A stretch of DNA of 64,000 bases, from contig NZ_RJUU01000002.1 in NCBI RefSeq assembly GCF_003751445.1, positions 434,001 to 498,000 on the forward strand, read 5' to 3'. The notes below the pieces were generated by a model. The model worked only from the letters and a program-made list of their open reading frames with translations. It was not told the DNA's origin and did no database searches. The stretch is from Streptomyces sp. 840.1 (GTDB lineage Bacteria > Actinomycetota > Actinomycetes > Streptomycetales > Streptomycetaceae). Positions 41,805-50,573 of the stretch are shown here, one piece after another (position 1 is the stretch's first letter; the number at the start of each line of letters is the position of its first letter). The position numbers were made by a program, and so were the translations under genes.

Positions 41805-42644
41805 ATGACCGCAGCCGTTCCGCCCCGGGGCACCGACCGCTTCGACCTGACCGGGCGCACCGCGCTCGTGACCGGGGCCGCCCGGGGTCTCGGACGGTCC
41901 TTCGCCGTGGGGCTGGCCGAGGCGGGCGCCGACCTGGTGCTCGTCGACCTGCCGGGCGCCGAGGGCGTCGAGCGGACGGCGGCGGAGGCCGAGGCGCTCG
42001 GGCGGCGCTGCCGCGTGTACGGCCAGGACCTCGCGGACATCGACGCGCTGGCCGGCTTCGCCGACACGGTGCGCGCCGAGAACGGGCCGCTGCACATCCT
42101 GGTCAACAACGCGGGCACGGCCGCGCTGGAACGCTTCAACGAGATCACCCCGGCCAGCTGGTCGCACATCATGCGGGTCAACGTGGACGCGGTGTTCTTC
42201 CTCAGCCAGCGCGTCGCCGAACACATGACGGCGGACTCCGTGCCCGGCCGCATCATCACCATCACCTCGAAGAACGCCCTGGTGGCCGAGGCCGGCCTCG
42301 CGCACTACAACGCCTCCAAGGCCGCCGCCCAGCTGCTCACCGAGACCCTGGCGGTCGAGCTCGCCCCGCACGGCATCACCGCCAACACCCTGGCCCCCGG
42401 CATGGTCGAGACCCCCATCGACGGTGAGTTCCCCTTCGACCGGGAGGCCTTCGAGGCCGCGTACCGCGAGCGCATCCCGCTCGGCCGGTACGCGCGGCCC
42501 GACGAGTGCGTGGGCGCCCTGCTGCTGCTCGCCTCGGACGCGGGTGCCTATCTGACCGGGGCGCGGATCGTCGTGGACGGCGGGGTGCTGGCGGACCAGA
42601 TGCCCCGGATGCGCTTCATGCCGCCGTACCGCAACACGATCTGA
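41805..42644 (+). CDS. Short-chain dehydrogenase/reductase
   Basis: A 279-aa classical SDR. The cofactor loop is ALVTGAARGLGRSFA, followed by LVNNAGTAAL, the Ser region TITSKNALVAEAG and the catalytic YNASK. The C-terminal substrate lid GMVETPIDGEFPFD precedes LTGARIVVDGGV. A catalytic Ser appears as TSKN. Likely oxidises or reduces a keto or hydroxy group of the sugar-acid intermediate. GGAGGAG lies 7 bp upstream of the ATG. Confidence 0.88.
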   Translation: MTAAVPPRGTDRFDLTGRTALVTGAARGLGRSFAVGLAEAGADLVLVDLPGAEGVERTAAEAEALGRRCRVYGQDLADIDALAGFADTVRAENGPLHILVNNAGTAALERFNEITPASWSHIMRVNVDAVFFLSQRVAEHMTADSVPGRIITITSKNALVAEAGLAHYNASKAAAQLLTETLAVELAPHGITANTLAPGMVETPIDGEFPFDREAFEAAYRERIPLGRYARPDECVGALLLLASDAGAYLTGARIVVDGGVLADQMPRMRFMPPYRNTI

Positions 42645-42719
42645 CCGCTCCGTCCTGCCGCGCCCGACCGGTGGCCGGTTCCCCGAGCACGCATCGACAA
42701 CGCGAGGAGCACCTCCGTC

Positions 42720-44855
42720 ATGTCCGCACACGCCTCGTCCCGCCGGAATCTGCTGCGGGTTTCGGGTCTCGCCGGTCTGGTCATGGCCGGTTCGGCCGTG
42801 GCCGCCGGTTCCGCGCAGGCCGCCCCCGCCCGCACCGGTGACGTCCTGAACCTCGACACGGTCGCCGCGCTGCGGGCCCTGAACACCGAGCCGCTCACCG
42901 ACGGCACCCAGATCCTGCTGGCCGGCTACCACGCCCCCGGCGACGGCGGCGCCATGGCCCTGCGCTGGCACAAGAAGTCCACCGCCGCGCACAACGGCGG
43001 CACCGTCATCGCCCCCACCACGGCGAAGACCGGACGCTGGCACCAGCTCCACACCGGAACGCTCGACTTCCGCACCTTCGGCCACCTCGACGCCAAGACC
43101 CCCGCCGACGCCGCACTCGACGCCATGGTCAACGACACAAGCGTCCACCGCATCGAAGCCCACACCGACCTCCTGTTCACCCGACGCCACCTCTTCGACC
43201 GCTCGAACATCGAACTCGACTTCGGCGGCCACCACATCACCACCACCGGCATCGAGAAGAACACCCACGACAACCCCTTCGGCGCCGTCCTCTCCTTCCG
43301 CGGCACCGTCACCGACACCACCGTCAAACACACGCTCTCCGGCAAGGTCATCGAGCTCACCGACACCTTCCCGGTCCCCGACGCCAAGGCGTTCGCGGTC
43401 GGCCAGTGGTGGAAGGTGCAGGTCGACCCGGTCGCGGGCGGCGGCGGGGACGAGCGCGAACTGCAGAAGCTCGTCGAGATCACCGAGATCGTCGACGCGG
43501 GCCACATCCGGATCGGCTACCTCAACGGCTGGGAACTCGCCGAGGGCCGGACCCTCACCTGGACCCGGACCGAGCCGGTGCGCAACACCCACATCCGCAA
43601 CATGCTCTTCGAGGGCGCCGGACCCGACGAGTACACCGGCTCCCACCCCGTCAGCTTCGAGTACGCCGTCGGCTGCGACGTCTCCGGCATCCACGCCACC
43701 GGGACCTTCTGGCCGGTCGTCATGCGCCGCTGGTGCACCCGCTTCCGTACCGAGGAGTGCTCGCTGAAGAACCCGCCCACCGTCGAGTACGGCGGCGCGG
43801 GCTACCTCACCCAGCAGATCTACTGCCTGTACGGACGGGTGGCCGACTGCACGACCAGCAACGTGCGCCACCTCAACGACCTCACGGCCTCCGCCTACTG
43901 CACCGTCGTCAACTGCCACGGCGACGGCGACGACGCCGGCGGCAACCCCTTCACCACCCACGGCCAGTACGAGCACGACCTGCTCTTCGACGGCAACTCC
44001 GGGCTCATGGACATCGCCAACTCGGGCGCCCAGTGGGGCATCTCCGCCAAGCGGATCACCGTACGCAGACACGTCTGCTCCTGGTTCACCGCCAACACCA
44101 AGATCACCGACCTGACCCTGGAAGACATCACGGTGATCGCCCGCCCCACGTTCGACCAGGCCGGCACCCTCACCGTGAACGCCGACGGGGCGCAGGTGCG
44201 CGGCTGCACCGCGAAGACCTTCGCCGTCGCCCAGCGCTCGGACCGCTCCACCCGGCCGACCACCATCAGTGACTGCTCCTTCGAACCTCCCGCCGGAGCC
44301 GTACTCGTCCAGACTCCCGTCACCGCGCCCGTCCACTTCGTGCGCTGCACGTTCAAGGGCGTTGACGGCCTCGTCCTGCGGGGGGCGGGGCCCGTTCACC
44401 TCACCGACTGCACCGTCACCGGCGCCGACGGCGCGGCCCCCCTCTCGGTGGGCTCGGCCGATCTGCGCCTGGACGGCGGTACGTTCCACAACACCGGCAT
44501 CGAACTCAGCGGCGTGCGCGACCAGCGGATCAGCGTCACCGGCGGCGCCAGGTTCACCGGCGGGAACAAGGCCGGGACGCTGCTCGGCCGGGCGGCCGGC
44601 CCCGGCACCACGACCTGGGACCTCACCGGTCTCAGCAGCACCGCCGCCTCGGCGGACACCGCGCACGTGCGGATCGCCGACGGCGTGAACCACTACGCGG
44701 CGACCGGCAGCCGCTTCACCGGCGGCCTCCTCCACCTCGCCCCCGACGCAATGGACTCGGTCCTGCACACCGGCTGCGTGGAGGACGGCACCCGGCGCGG
44801 CGCGATGCCTGAGGACGGCGAACGGGTGCGCACGGACGGGAACCTGATCCTGTGA
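42720..44855 (+). CDS. Tat-secreted right-handed beta-helix protein B (possible polysaccharide lyase)
   Basis: A 711-aa paralogue of the product of 34721-36868. It has the same twin-arginine signal (SRRNLLRVSGLAGLVMAG.. ending AQA-AP) and a nearly identical first 200 residues. The beta-helix body is diverged but clearly homologous: DVSGIHATGTFWPVVMRRWC, GAGYLTQQIYCLYG and VNCHGDGDD. Paired cysteines recur in both paralogues. The C-terminus HTGCVEDGTRRGAMPEDGERV matches the partner's end. A role in cutting an external polysaccharide is inferred from fold and neighbours. The stop overlaps the GNAT gene (GTGA). Confidence 0.85.
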   Translation: MSAHASSRRNLLRVSGLAGLVMAGSAVAAGSAQAAPARTGDVLNLDTVAALRALNTEPLTDGTQILLAGYHAPGDGGAMALRWHKKSTAAHNGGTVIAPTTAKTGRWHQLHTGTLDFRTFGHLDAKTPADAALDAMVNDTSVHRIEAHTDLLFTRRHLFDRSNIELDFGGHHITTTGIEKNTHDNPFGAVLSFRGTVTDTTVKHTLSGKVIELTDTFPVPDAKAFAVGQWWKVQVDPVAGGGGDERELQKLVEITEIVDAGHIRIGYLNGWELAEGRTLTWTRTEPVRNTHIRNMLFEGAGPDEYTGSHPVSFEYAVGCDVSGIHATGTFWPVVMRRWCTRFRTEECSLKNPPTVEYGGAGYLTQQIYCLYGRVADCTTSNVRHLNDLTASAYCTVVNCHGDGDDAGGNPFTTHGQYEHDLLFDGNSGLMDIANSGAQWGISAKRITVRRHVCSWFTANTKITDLTLEDITVIARPTFDQAGTLTVNADGAQVRGCTAKTFAVAQRSDRSTRPTTISDCSFEPPAGAVLVQTPVTAPVHFVRCTFKGVDGLVLRGAGPVHLTDCTVTGADGAAPLSVGSADLRLDGGTFHNTGIELSGVRDQRISVTGGARFTGGNKAGTLLGRAAGPGTTTWDLTGLSSTAASADTAHVRIADGVNHYAATGSRFTGGLLHLAPDAMDSVLHTGCVEDGTRRGAMPEDGERVRTDGNLIL
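42890..43336. repeat. 447-bp perfect inverted repeat, right copy
   Basis: Exact inverted counterpart of 36237-36683; 6.2 kb separates the copies. See the two beta-helix genes. Confidence 0.95.
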
Positions 44856-45784
44856 GCGCCACCGTCCGCACCGCCACCCAGGCCGACGGACCGGCGCTGG
44901 CCGCCCTGTGGGAGCGGTGCTTCGACTCCCCGCACCTCGTCGCGCTGCACGCGCTCGACCCGGACCGCCACCGGCACACCTTCGTCGCGCAGAACGACGC
45001 GGGGGAGGGGATCGACGCGGTCGTCGTCTACGTACCGAGGCTGATCCGCGACGCGGAAGGCACCCCGCAGCGCGTCGGCGGCATCGGCAGCGTGGCGACC
45101 CGCCCCGAAGCCAGGGGGCAGGGGCTGGTGCGACGGCTGCTGGCGGCGGCGGAGCGCACCATGACGGCCGAACAGTGCGCATGGTCCCTGCTGTTCACCG
45201 GGACCCCCGGCGTCTACCGGGGCTCGGGGTGGCGGGAGTTCGCGAGCACGTACACCGAGGGGGCACTCGCCGCGCCGTCCGCAACCGGAGCCTTCCGGGT
45301 CCGCGCCGCCACCGCGCAGGACGCGGTCGAGGTGGCCGCTCTGCACCACGCGTACAACGCGAAGCGGCCGCTCAGCTCGCTGCGGGCGCCCGAGGACTGG
45401 GCGGTGCGCGTGCCCGCCTGGTACGGAGCGGTCGACCGGTCGCTCGTGGCGCAGGATCCGGTCTCCGGCGCGCTCGCCGGCTGGCTGGCCGCCGGGCACG
45501 AGGGGGACCGCGTGGAGGTGCGCGAGTTCGCGGGTACGGACGCGTGCCTGGGGTCCCTGTTCGCGGCGGTCGCCTCCCGGGGCCGGGCGGCGGGACTGAC
45601 CCGGGTCCGGGTCCGGATTCCCGTCACCGCCGGCGTGCGCGCCGCGCTGCCGGTCCTGCTGACGGAGGCCGGTCGGGTCACGGAGCACGTGGGGATGGCG
45701 CGGCCGCTGCACGCCCCGGCCGGGTCGGTGCGCGCCACCGTCTCGGCGCCCGGCGCGGTGCACTGGTACGGCGACTGCTTCTGA
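44852..45784 (+). CDS. GNAT-family acetyltransferase (Eis-like two-domain form)
   Basis: A 310-aa protein with an N-terminal GNAT domain: acetyl-CoA loop GGIGSVATRPEARGQGLVRRLL around residues 70-90. LLFTGTPGVYRGSGWREF follows, then a second GNAT-like half from residue 145 (FRVRAATAQDAVEVAALHHAY). It overlaps the beta-helix stop by 4 nt, so it is translated with it. Whether it acetylates a sugar amine, a protein or a toxic intermediate is unknown. Last gene of the plus-strand run. Confidence 0.82.
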   Translation: MSATVRTATQADGPALAALWERCFDSPHLVALHALDPDRHRHTFVAQNDAGEGIDAVVVYVPRLIRDAEGTPQRVGGIGSVATRPEARGQGLVRRLLAAAERTMTAEQCAWSLLFTGTPGVYRGSGWREFASTYTEGALAAPSATGAFRVRAATAQDAVEVAALHHAYNAKRPLSSLRAPEDWAVRVPAWYGAVDRSLVAQDPVSGALAGWLAAGHEGDRVEVREFAGTDACLGSLFAAVASRGRAAGLTRVRVRIPVTAGVRAALPVLLTEAGRVTEHVGMARPLHAPAGSVRATVSAPGAVHWYGDCF

Positions 45785-45886
45785 CCGGGCCCGTCCTGGC
45801 TGGCCCGGTCGGGCGGGCCGGCTCCCGCGCAGTACCGACGGTGCCGCGCGGCTTCGTCATGCCCCGGTGTCGACAAGGGTGGTCCT

Positions 45887-45914
45887 CTGACGCTAATTTT
45901 CGTACATGTATAAA
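45887..45914 (+). promoter_or_regulatory. Promoter of the MFS exporter gene
   Basis: CTGACG, a 16-bp AT-rich spacer and TATAAA. Transcription would begin near 45921, downstream of the ATG at 45906, which affects the choice of start codon. Confidence 0.6.
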
Positions 45915-45935
45915 AACTCCCGCGAGAGGCCGGGC

Positions 45936-47354
45936 GTGGTGCTGGCGGCTGCCGCCGTCGCCCAGTTCGTCTTCGCCCTGGACATGTCCGTGGTCAACGT
46001 CGCGCTGCCGGCGGTGCACACCGCCCTGGGATTCGCGCCGCTCGACCTGTCGTGGGTCGTCCACGTGTACGCGCTCACCTTCGGCGGCTTCCTGCTGCTG
46101 GGGGGACGCGCCTGCGACCTGTACGGCCGGCGCCGGATGTTCGCGCTGGGGCTGACCGTGTTCGGCCTGTGCTCGCTGGCCGGCGGACTGGCCCAGGCGC
46201 CCTGGCAGCTGATCGTCGCCCGCGCCGGGCAGGGCCTGGGCGCCGCAGCTGCCGCGCCGGCCGCGCTGGCGATGCTCACCACCACGTTCACCGAAGGCCC
46301 CCAGCGCGTGCGCGCCCTCGGGGTGTGGAGCGGGGTGAACGCGGCGGGCGGCGCACTGGGCGTGCTGGCGGGCGGAGTGCTCACCGAGTACGCGGGCTGG
46401 CGCTGGGTCATGCTGATCAACCTGCCCGTCGTCGCGGCGGCTCTCGCGCTCATCCCCGCAGGGGTGCCCGCCGGAACCCCGCCCGCCCGGCGCGAGAGGC
46501 TGGACTGGCTGGGCGCCGTCCTGGCGACGGGTGGAGCCGGGCTGCTGGTGCTCGGTGTCGTGCGCACCGACACCCTCGGCTGGGGCTCCCCGGTCACGTG
46601 GGCGTCCCTCGCCGCCGCGGCCGCGCTGCTGGCCGCCTTCGTGTTCGTCGAGTCACGGGTGCGGGCACCGCTGCTCCGCCTCGGCCTGCTGCGCAGCCGT
46701 TGGGTCGCCGGCGCGAACGTACTGGTGTTCCTGGCAGCGGCCGGGCAGTTCACGGCCTTCTACTTCGTGTCCCTGTACATGCAGCAGGTCCTGGGCATGG
46801 GCCCGGCGGCGACCGGCATGGCGTTCCTGCCCTTCTCGCTGGGCCTGGTCGCGGGAACCGTCGTCGCGACCCGCGTCACCGCGACCCGAACCCCCCGGGT
46901 GTCGCTGGTGCCCGGCGCCCTGCTGGCCGCCGCGGGCCTGGCCTGGTTCGCCCTCATCAGCCCCGACGGCACCTTCCTCACCGACGTGCTCGGCCCGTCC
47001 CTCGTCACCAGCGTCGGCGCCGGACTGGTCCTGGCCCCGGTCGCGGCCGCCGCGACCACCGGTGTCGCCCCGCGCGAGGCGGGCACGGCCTCCGGCCTGA
47101 TGAACAGCTCCCGCCAGCTCGGCGGCTCCGTGGGCCTGGCAGCCCTGGCCACCGTCGCCGCACACCGCACCGGCGCGGGCACCGGCGCCGCCGCGCTCAA
47201 CGCCGGCTACGCCCTGGGTCTGGCCCTTGCCGCCGCCGTCTTCGTGCTCGCGGCGGTCGTGGCCGTCTGTGTGCTGCCGCGCCGCCGGACCGTCACACCC
47301 CTCCCACAGCCCACCGGCTCCACAGAGAGCGAGTTGGAAGGAACACACTCATGA
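45936..47354 (+). CDS. MFS multidrug-type exporter, DHA2/EmrB-QacA family (14 TM)
   Basis: A proton-driven exporter with about 14 hydrophobic segments. Family motifs include LDMSVVNVALPAVHTALGF in segment 1, GRACDLYGRRRMF (loop 2-3 motif A) and AGQGLGAAAAAPAALAML. GVNAAGGALGVLAGGVLTEYAGWRWVMLINLP is motif C. I start it at the GTG 45936 (472 aa), which has GAGAGG upstream. The ATG at 45906 would give 482 aa but lies inside the predicted promoter. The stop overlaps a cupin remnant (ATGA). Substrate unknown. Confidence 0.88.
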   Translation: MVLAAAAVAQFVFALDMSVVNVALPAVHTALGFAPLDLSWVVHVYALTFGGFLLLGGRACDLYGRRRMFALGLTVFGLCSLAGGLAQAPWQLIVARAGQGLGAAAAAPAALAMLTTTFTEGPQRVRALGVWSGVNAAGGALGVLAGGVLTEYAGWRWVMLINLPVVAAALALIPAGVPAGTPPARRERLDWLGAVLATGGAGLLVLGVVRTDTLGWGSPVTWASLAAAAALLAAFVFVESRVRAPLLRLGLLRSRWVAGANVLVFLAAAGQFTAFYFVSLYMQQVLGMGPAATGMAFLPFSLGLVAGTVVATRVTATRTPRVSLVPGALLAAAGLAWFALISPDGTFLTDVLGPSLVTSVGAGLVLAPVAAAATTGVAPREAGTASGLMNSSRQLGGSVGLAALATVAAHRTGAGTGAAALNAGYALGLALAAAVFVLAAVVAVCVLPRRRTVTPLPQPTGSTESELEGTHS

Positions 47355-47611
47355 TGGCGCCCCCCGTCGTCGATCTGTTCGCCTCGGCGCTGTGTCTGCA
47401 CCCCGGAGGCGAAGTCCGGTCCGCCGAGAGGCAGATGACGAACGACGGCTCAGGCGCCTGGCAGATCGCCACATTCCACGTCGAGACCGACGCCGAGGTG
47501 CACTCCGACTACTGGAGATGCACCCGGCGGCCGGGGAAGCGGTGTGCTGCCCGGCCGGTACGGTGCGGACCCGGCGGTCAGGCCCCGTCCGCCGGCGGCT
47601 TCCCGTCGTAG
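47351..47611 (+). pseudogene. Frameshifted, truncated cupin-domain gene
   Basis: Coupled to the exporter by an ATGA overlap and a good GGAAGGA site. The first 55 codons read like a cupin (HPGGEVRSAERQMTNDGSG, WQIATFHVETDAEVHSDYW). At about 47515 one base seems missing: the next frame continues with EMHPAAGEAVCCPAGTVR, the expected cupin core. Shortly after, the sequence runs into the 3' end of the opposing permease gene (stop at 47578), so the rest is gone. As it stands it encodes only an 86-aa chimeric product ending at 47611. Confidence 0.75.
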
Positions 47612-48972
47612 CCGGACGTCCCCGAGTCGAGCAGCGGCTCCTGCGTCTTGAGGTGGGCCGGGGCGAAGGCCCGCAGCACGTGGTAGCCGGTGATCACGAC
47701 GATGGTGCCGAGCGCGATCCCGCTCAGCTCGAAGTTGTCGGACACCTTGAGGCTGACGCCGCCGACCCCGATGATGATGCCCGCGGCGGCCGGCACCAGG
47801 TTCAGCGGATTGCGCAGATCGACCTTGGCGTTCAGCCAGATCTGGGCACCGAGGAGACCGATCATGCCGTAGAGGATCACCGTGATCCCGCCGAGGACCC
47901 CGCCGGGAATGGCTGCCACGACCGCGCCGAACTTGGGGCACAGGCCGAACAGCAGGGCGAAGCAGGCGGCCGCCCAGTAGGCCGCGGTGGAGTACACGCG
48001 GGTCGCGGCCATCACGCCGATGTTCTCGGAGTACGTGGTGTTCGGCGGACCGCCCACCGCGGTCGACAGCATGGAGGCGGCGCCGTCCGCGGCGATCGCG
48101 GTGCCGAGCTTGCCGTCGAGCGAGCGGCCCGTCATCTCGCCGACCGCCTTCACATGGCCGGCGTTCTCCGCGATCAGCGCGATGACGACGGGCAGCGCGA
48201 CCAGGATCGCGGACCACTCGAAGCTCGGCGCGTGGAAGGTCGGCAGCCCGATCCAGTCGGCCTTCGAGACCCCGCCCAGGTCCAGCCGCCAGTGGTCCAC
48301 GGCCTCGGCGCCGCCCGAGGGGGAGTGGATCTTCCCGAACACCCGGTCCAGGACCCAGGACAGGACGTAGCCGAAGACCAGGCCGAGGAAGATCGCGATC
48401 CGGGAGAGGAACCCGCGCAGGCAGACCACGGCCAGTCCGGTGAACAGCATCACCAGCAGCGCCGTCCACTGGTCCTGCGGCCAGTACGTGGACGCGGTGA
48501 CCGGCGCCAGGTTGAAGCCGATCAGCATCACGACCGCGCCCGTCACCACCGGCGGCATCGCCGCGTGGATGATCCGCGCGCCGAACCGCTGCACCGCCAG
48601 ACCGGCGAGGAAGAGCACCGCGCCCACCACGAAGACCGCGCCGGTGACCACGGCACTGCTGCCGCCGCTGGCCCGGATGGTCGCGGCCACCCCGACGAAC
48701 GAGAGCGAGCAGCCCAGGTAGCTGGGCACCTGCCCACGCGTGGCCAGCAGGAAGATGGCCGTCGCGACACCCGACATCATGATCGCCAGGTTCGGGTCGA
48801 GACCCATCAGCACCGGGGCCACGAACGAGGCCCCGAACATCGCCACCACGTGCTGGGCACCGAGCCCGAACGTACGGGGCCAGGAGAGCCGCTCGTCGGG
48901 GCGGACCACCGCTCCCGGTGCGGGCGTCTTCCCGTCGCCGTGCAAGGTCCAGCGCACGCCGAGGCCGCCCAT
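47578..48972 (-). CDS. uraA: Uracil/xanthine permease (NCS2 family)
   Basis: A 464-aa nucleobase:cation symporter with 12-14 membrane segments. Key regions are FGLGAQHVVAMFGASFVAPVL, the half-helix AENAGHVKAVGEMTGR with the substrate-binding Glu, GGPPNTTYSENIGVMAATRVYS and GLCPKFGAVVAAIPGGVLGG. The last two are signatures of the UraA/PyrP group. The ATG at 48972 with AGGGAGC upstream is preferred over a longer frame to 49050. It likely brings in uracil; its 3' end has overrun the cupin remnant. Confidence 0.88.
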   Translation of the reverse strand: MGGLGVRWTLHGDGKTPAPGAVVRPDERLSWPRTFGLGAQHVVAMFGASFVAPVLMGLDPNLAIMMSGVATAIFLLATRGQVPSYLGCSLSFVGVAATIRASGGSSAVVTGAVFVVGAVLFLAGLAVQRFGARIIHAAMPPVVTGAVVMLIGFNLAPVTASTYWPQDQWTALLVMLFTGLAVVCLRGFLSRIAIFLGLVFGYVLSWVLDRVFGKIHSPSGGAEAVDHWRLDLGGVSKADWIGLPTFHAPSFEWSAILVALPVVIALIAENAGHVKAVGEMTGRSLDGKLGTAIAADGAASMLSTAVGGPPNTTYSENIGVMAATRVYSTAAYWAAACFALLFGLCPKFGAVVAAIPGGVLGGITVILYGMIGLLGAQIWLNAKVDLRNPLNLVPAAAGIIIGVGGVSLKVSDNFELSGIALGTIVVITGYHVLRAFAPAHLKTQEPLLDSGTSGYDGKPPADGA

Positions 48973-49188
48973 GGTTGCTCCCTGTGTGTAGGTGCGGCAG
49001 GCCGTTGCCTCACGGGGCACGGCGCGGACCGCGGAAATGATCAGCGCCATGTTAATCCCGCTTCGTCACCCGCCTCCGGCCGGGAGCCGGGCACGGAGGC
49101 GCGGGGTCACCGCCCGCCGCACCCGGTGACCCGGACGGCGCACCGGCCCGGCCGGCCGGGGGCCGGTCCGGGCGGGGCCCCTGTCGGC

Positions 49189-50418
49189 TCAGAGACGCGG
49201 CTCGGCCGGCGCGGGGCCCGGCACACCGGCGGCCGACGAGGACACCTTGCGGTCGCCCGCCCGCAGCACACCGGCCCCGAGCACCAGCCCGAAGGCCAGC
49301 ACCGAGACCAGCCCGAAGGAGACGATCAGCGAGGTCGCCTCGGCCAGTGAGCCGATGGCCGACGGAGCGATCAGCCCCGAGGTGTACGTGATGGTCGCGA
49401 CACCCGCGATCGCCCGGCTCGGGTTCGACCCGCTGCGCCCGGCCGCCGCGAAGGCGAGCGGCACGACCACGGCGATACCGAGGCCCATCAGCCCGAACCC
49501 GCACATCGCCAGCAGTGCGCTGGGCGCGGTGACCACCAGGACGCCGCCGACGGTGGCAAGGACGCCGCCTGTCCGCACCGTCCGTACCGCGCCGAAGCGG
49601 TCCACGACCCGGTCACCGGCGATCCGGGCCACCGCCATGGTCAGCGCGAACGCGGTCGTCGACGCCGCCGCCAGGCCTGCGGAACTGTCCAGGACGTCCC
49701 GGAGGTAGACCGCCGACCAGTCCAGGCTGGCGCCCTCGGCGAACACCGCGCAGAAGCCCACCGCGCCGATGACCAGGGCCGACCTGGGCGGCAGCGTGAA
49801 CCGGGGCGGAGCCTCCGCGTCCGGCTCGCTGCGCAGGTCCAGCACCCGCCGGCAGGCGATCAGGCCGAGCACGGTGAGGACGAGGGCCGCGATGACGTGG
49901 TGCAGTCGCGCGTCGGCCCCCACATGGGCGGCCACCGTGCCCGCCGCCGAACCGATCAGCGCGCCCATGCTCCACATCCCGTGCAGCCCGGACATGATCG
50001 ACTTGTTGAGGCGGTTCTCCACCTCGACGCCGAGCGCGTTCATCGCCACGTCCGACATGCCCGCCGACGCCCCGTACACCAGGAGCGCCGCGCACAGCGT
50101 CAGCAGGTTGGGGGCCAGGGCGGGCAGGACCAGCGCCAGGGTCCACAGCATCAGCAGCCCGCGCAATGCGGTCCGGGAGCCGAAGCGGTGGCTGATCGCG
50201 CCGGCCAGCGGCATCGCGAGCGAGGCGCCGATCGCCGGGAAGGCCAGGGCTATGCCGAGCTGTCCGGCGCTGAGCCCCGCGTGGTCCTGGATCCACGGCA
50301 CCCGGGTGGCGAAACTGCCCGTCACCGCCCCGTGCACCGCGAAGACGGTGGCGACGGCGTACCTCGCGCGCCTCACCTGCTCCGTACTGAAGACCGTTGT
50401 CGTGGAATCCGTCGTCAT
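49189..50418 (-). CDS. MFS transporter, 12 TM (FucP/YbjJ-like)
   Basis: A 409-aa major facilitator with about 12 segments (GAVTGSFATRVPWIQDHAGLSAGQLGIALAFP, AGAISHRFGSRTALRG). The motif MNALGVEVENRLNKSIMSGLHGMWSMGALIG is typical of a Streptomyces/YbjJ-type group paired with ROK regulators. Divergent from a ROK gene with a shared operator in the 155-bp gap, so probably repressed by it. Substrate unknown, possibly a sugar or a small exported metabolite. Confidence 0.85.
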   Translation of the reverse strand: MTTDSTTTVFSTEQVRRARYAVATVFAVHGAVTGSFATRVPWIQDHAGLSAGQLGIALAFPAIGASLAMPLAGAISHRFGSRTALRGLLMLWTLALVLPALAPNLLTLCAALLVYGASAGMSDVAMNALGVEVENRLNKSIMSGLHGMWSMGALIGSAAGTVAAHVGADARLHHVIAALVLTVLGLIACRRVLDLRSEPDAEAPPRFTLPPRSALVIGAVGFCAVFAEGASLDWSAVYLRDVLDSSAGLAAASTTAFALTMAVARIAGDRVVDRFGAVRTVRTGGVLATVGGVLVVTAPSALLAMCGFGLMGLGIAVVVPLAFAAAGRSGSNPSRAIAGVATITYTSGLIAPSAIGSLAEATSLIVSFGLVSVLAFGLVLGAGVLRAGDRKVSSSAAGVPGPAPAEPRL

Positions 50419-50502
50419 ACCGCCGTGCCCTCCCCTGGAAATTCTGCGATGCCGCGGTTCCGGCGCTCCCCGGCGCCCTTCTCCACGATGCGGGCAGTAA
50501 AC

Positions 50503-50523
50503 TATCAGGAACCCTGCCTGATA
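50503..50523. promoter_or_regulatory. Operator in the MFS/ROK divergent region
   Basis: TATCAGG-N7-CCTGATA, a perfect 7-bp inverted repeat with a 7-bp spacer, flanked by AAAC and AATA in an AT-rich patch that also fits the promoters. A candidate site for the ROK protein controlling both genes. Confidence 0.65.
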
Positions 50524-50573
50524 AATAGGCCGTGCCGGTCTCGTTCGCGGCCGCGGTCTGGAAGGATCCCGGC

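Noticed and set aside
41661..45182. 1173-aa minus-strand open frame over the SDR and beta-helix B genes
   Set aside because: Same artefact of GC-rich codon use; the composition is non-protein-like and the plus-strand genes have signals, ribosome sites and family motifs.
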